Source of the DNA: PGYR01 sp048267165
Lineage (GTDB): Bacteria > Bacteroidota > Ignavibacteria > Kapaibacteriales > UBA2268
NCBI GenBank assembly: GCA_048267165.1
Contig: JBLWYD010000010.1
Location: forward strand, 1-64,000
Reading direction: 5' to 3'
Length of the DNA stretch: 64,000 bases
Part shown: in pieces, positions 61,811-64,000 of the stretch
Numbering within the stretch: the stretch's first letter is position 1
How the letters are laid out: each line of letters opens with the position of its first letter
Notes under the pieces: generated by a model
What the model was told of the DNA's origin: nothing
Seen by the model: only the letters and a program-made list of their open reading frames with translations
Database searches by the model: none
Position numbers and translations under genes: made by a program

Positions 61811-62349
61811 TTCTGAAGTTCATTATTATACTTTTTATTTGCTAAATCTTTGAGCTGTTTTCTTATTCTATGTAGTCTTACTTTTATATTATTTTCATTG
61901 TCACCAATTACGAATGAAATTTCTTGTATGGATAATTCATTCAGATAATAGAAGGTTATCAATGCCGAATCACTTTCAGAAAGTTCAGCTATTAACTCTC
62001 CAACTATTTCATTGTCAAACTGATGCTTCTGATACTCAAATTTACTATCTTTCTGTTTAAGATATGACTTCAAATTAAGAAAATTATTTTTCTTTCTGAT
62101 AAAGTCAATGCACTTATTGTATGCAATCTTATAGAGCCAAGTAGATAGCTTACTCTTAGCTCCATCATAAGTTTTAAGAGCTTTGTATGCCTTATAAAAA
62201 GTTTCTTGCGAAACATCTCTAGCGTCCTCGGGATTACGAAGAATATTCATACATATAGAATAAACAAAGTTACTATGTTCATTTACTATATGTCTGAATA
62301 ACTCTTTATCGCCAGAATTTATTCGCTCTATTAGGTCTTTTTCTTCCAA
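61807..62349 (-). CDS. ECF-type RNA polymerase sigma factor
   Basis: This 180-residue sigma-70 relative has regions 2 and 4 only. Region 2 has ILRNPEDARDVSQETFYKAYKAL and STWLYKIAYNKCIDFIRKK. Region 4 has LSIQEISFVIGDNENNIKVRLHRIRKQL, which binds -35 DNA. It is a stress- or envelope-response type factor. It is followed, with a 4-base overlap, by a small membrane protein that may control it. Its promoter targets are unknown. Confidence 0.9.
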   Translation of the reverse strand: MEEKDLIERINSGDKELFRHIVNEHSNFVYSICMNILRNPEDARDVSQETFYKAYKALKTYDGAKSKLSTWLYKIAYNKCIDFIRKKNNFLNLKSYLKQKDSKFEYQKHQFDNEIVGELIAELSESDSALITFYYLNELSIQEISFVIGDNENNIKVRLHRIRKQLKDLANKKYNNELQK

Positions 62350-62361
62350 TTGGTAAAAGCC

Positions 62362-62709
62362 CTATTTACTATCTTTTCTGATAATCTTTCTTTCGACTAT
62401 AAATTCTGCAATCCAAAAAAGACCAGAGAATATGAATAAAGGAGGTGCTATATACATATCATCATTATACATATCCCCCATTACAAACCCGACAAGAAGA
62501 CCGACACCAAAACCTAACATTAATGCACCTATTCGTAGAGTCCAATAGACTAACTTGTCTTTTTTATCTCCATAGAAAAGTGAAGCGTCCATTTCTTTGT
62601 CTATTAGTGCTAACCTTTCTTTTGACCTAGTTCTCAAAAAGGTAAAAGCAATACCGAAAACCAAGAGGAAAAAAGTAAATGGAATAAACATTCCAGCAAT
62701 ATGTACCAT
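62362..62709 (-). CDS. DUF6249-like membrane protein
   Basis: This 115-residue protein has three predicted membrane helices. A cytoplasmic loop RTRSKERLALIDKEMDASLF is typical of small proteins found beside ECF sigma factors in Bacteroidota. It is 12 bases upstream of the sigma gene on the same strand, so it is part of the same operon. The function is unknown; it may take part in sigma control. Confidence 0.55.
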   Translation of the reverse strand: MVHIAGMFIPFTFFLLVFGIAFTFLRTRSKERLALIDKEMDASLFYGDKKDKLVYWTLRIGALMLGFGVGLLVGFVMGDMYNDDMYIAPPLFIFSGLFWIAEFIVERKIIRKDSK

Positions 62710-62790
62710 AATAAAACTCTATAAGTTATTGATTGATTTTGATACTTAGACGGCTACCAAGAAAACTGGTTACAGAGACTAGATAATTAT

Positions 62791-63153
62791 TTAATAAATT
62801 TCGTGTTGAATGCGGAGTGCTTCTTGTAGGGCGAATATAAGGACTTCTTCATTTATATCTTCAATCCTCTGGTAAGTGAAGGCCTTTATCATTACTCTAC
62901 CTTCGAATTCTAGTCCGGGAATATCATTCATATATTTGCCATTCCAAAAGCACAGATTTACTATTCCGTCTTTCTTGCAGTTTATATAGCATAGATTTTT
63001 GATATACTCGTAGAACGGAAGCCCGTAGCTGAATTTGAAAATCAACTTATCCGAGGAGTTGAGGATTACTCTGTCTAACTCTTCTACTATCTCCCTTTGA
63101 GAGCTATGTAGAGTGTCTAAGTACTCTTCTAAAAATTGAAATTTTACAGCCAT
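62791..63153 (-). CDS. DUF1801 family protein
   Basis: This 120-residue soluble protein matches DUF1801 (YdhG-like), with LEEYLDTLHSSQREIVEELDRVI at the start, FSYGLPFYEY and NLCFWNGKYM in the middle. The function is unknown. It overlaps the upstream CorA gene by 10 bases, so it is co-transcribed with the magnesium transporter. Confidence 0.8.
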   Translation of the reverse strand: MAVKFQFLEEYLDTLHSSQREIVEELDRVILNSSDKLIFKFSYGLPFYEYIKNLCYINCKKDGIVNLCFWNGKYMNDIPGLEFEGRVMIKAFTYQRIEDINEEVLIFALQEALRIQHEIY

Positions 63154-64000
63154 TTCTTCTTTTTAAAATAAACCAACATAGCTCCGCCCATTAGTAACAT
63201 TAGCCCCCAAGCACTAGCGTAGCCATATTCCCAGCTTAGTTCGGGCATATTATCGAAGTTCATACCATAAACCCCTGCTACGAAAGTAATAGGGATGAAT
63301 ATAGTGGCAATAAGAGTTAGTACTTTCATTATCTCGTTCATCCGATTACTAACACCAGTCATATATACGTCTTTGAGGGACGAGACGGTCTCTTTGAAAG
63401 TCTCAATAGTCTCTATAATCTGAATAGTATGGTCATATAGGTCTCTAAAGAATCGCTCTGTATCTACTGAGATTATTCCAAACTCTGCCCTGTTTAGCTT
63501 GTTCACTACCTCACGAAGTGGATAAACGGAACGCCGCATATTTACAATCTGTTTTCTGTGTTGTTGAAGCTCATATAATAGTTTATTATCTGTATCTTCG
63601 AATAGTTTATCTTCCAATAGCTCTAACTTTTCGGCAATGTCTTCCATTACAACAAAGTAGTTATCTACTACAGCATCCATCAGAGCAAATAGCAAATAAT
63701 CAGCATCTCGTTTTCGGATTCTACCATTAGTGTTTTTTATACGCCCCCTAACGTTATCAAATATATCACCTTTCTTCTCTTGAAATGATATCAGATAATT
63801 TGGACCAAGAATTAAACTTATTGGTTCTATATCTAGTATCCCATCATGAAGATACATCATCTTAAAGAATATTACCATATTGTCACCATAAATCTCGACC
63901 TTTGGTCTTTGTTCTATATTCAGTATATCTTCGAGAAGTAAGGAGTGCAATTTGAAATCTTTCCCTATTGTTTTGATAACATCAACATCGTGAATCCCAT
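63144..64000 (-). CDS. corA: CorA-family divalent-metal transporter, N-terminus cut by window edge
   Basis: The frame stays open to the right edge of the window, so the gene begins beyond base 64000. What can be seen is the cytoplasmic domain, with HSLLLEDILNIEQRPKVE after GIHDVDVIKTIG, a long coiled-coil helix (about VVNKLNRAEFGII...MNEIMKVL), and two C-terminal membrane helices with the conserved GMNFDNMPE loop after TLIATIFIPITFVAGVY. CorA forms a pentameric channel for magnesium or cobalt. A TTG at 63950 is not the true start. Confidence 0.92.
   Translation of the reverse strand, partial: GIHDVDVIKTIGKDFKLHSLLLEDILNIEQRPKVEIYGDNMVIFFKMMYLHDGILDIEPISLILGPNYLISFQEKKGDIFDNVRGRIKNTNGRIRKRDADYLLFALMDAVVDNYFVVMEDIAEKLELLEDKLFEDTDNKLLYELQQHRKQIVNMRRSVYPLREVVNKLNRAEFGIISVDTERFFRDLYDHTIQIIETIETFKETVSSLKDVYMTGVSNRMNEIMKVLTLIATIFIPITFVAGVYGMNFDNMPELSWEYGYASAWGLMLLMGGAMLVYFKKKKWL

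Noticed and set aside
63144..63950. TTG at 63950 as the CorA start
   Set aside because: The same frame stays open to the window edge and encodes conserved CorA residues (GIHDVDVIKTIG) before it.

Overview
This AT-rich window comes from the Bacteroidota/Chlorobiota side of the bacterial tree, perhaps a Kapabacteria- or Ignavibacteria-like lineage. Four things point there: a protein with a type IX secretion sorting domain (58790-59767), several promoters of the Bacteroidota form TTG-N19/20-TAnnTTTG, a TonB-dependent receptor behind a TPP riboswitch, and a cysteine-free form of ribosomal protein L36. The exact lineage is an inference, since there is no 16S gene in the window.

Layout. 1-1219 holds the end of a lantibiotic-type ABC permease pair, followed by an isochorismatase-like hydrolase. 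2286-4943 is a thiamine-uptake unit: promoter, TPP riboswitch, TonB receptor, terminator. 5284-7201 carries three tandem paralogous secreted proteins of unknown function. 7220-10593 is accessory: a DUF1275 membrane protein, a GNAT acetyltransferase, a DUF305 protein, a RhuM-family protein and a 56-residue small ORF. A hairpin repeat occurs three times around and inside rhuM. 10593-17012 is a minus-strand operon of five glycosyltransferases (GT9, GT4, GT4, GT2, GT9) ending in a nucleoid-associated protein gene, probably for surface glycan or LPS. 17222-18473 has a PAP2 phosphatase and a LolD-like ATPase.

18532-38503 is the translation super-cluster on the minus strand: fusA (spd/mitochondrial EF-G1-like), rpsL, rpsG, a second fusA, tuf, then S10-spc-alpha genes from rpsJ to rplQ. 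It lacks adk, map and rpsD at their usual positions. 38722-43231 has three tandem LamG-domain lipoproteins plus a small membrane protein. 43303-55130 (minus) is tRNA-Tyr, tRNA-Gly, tRNA-Thr, tRNA-Trp, secE, nusG, rplK, rplA, rplJ, rplL, rpoB, rpoC, the classic rpoBC cluster.

55288-64000 is mixed: a BtaA-like betaine-lipid enzyme, a lipoprotein with a PnuC-type vitamin transporter, a DUF2892 protein, a T9SS cargo protein, a diheme cytochrome c, a lipoprotein MsrA, an ECF sigma factor with an adjoining membrane protein (candidate anti-sigma), a DUF1801 protein and the start-truncated CorA transporter. Intergenic palindromic repeats of a shared family lie at 1241-1345, 1985-2165, 4980-5245 and 56444-56700.

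I see no CRISPR array, transposase, integrase or rRNA gene. The strongest candidates for something undescribed are the rhuM-associated hairpins and the two independent tandem triplications of exported proteins.
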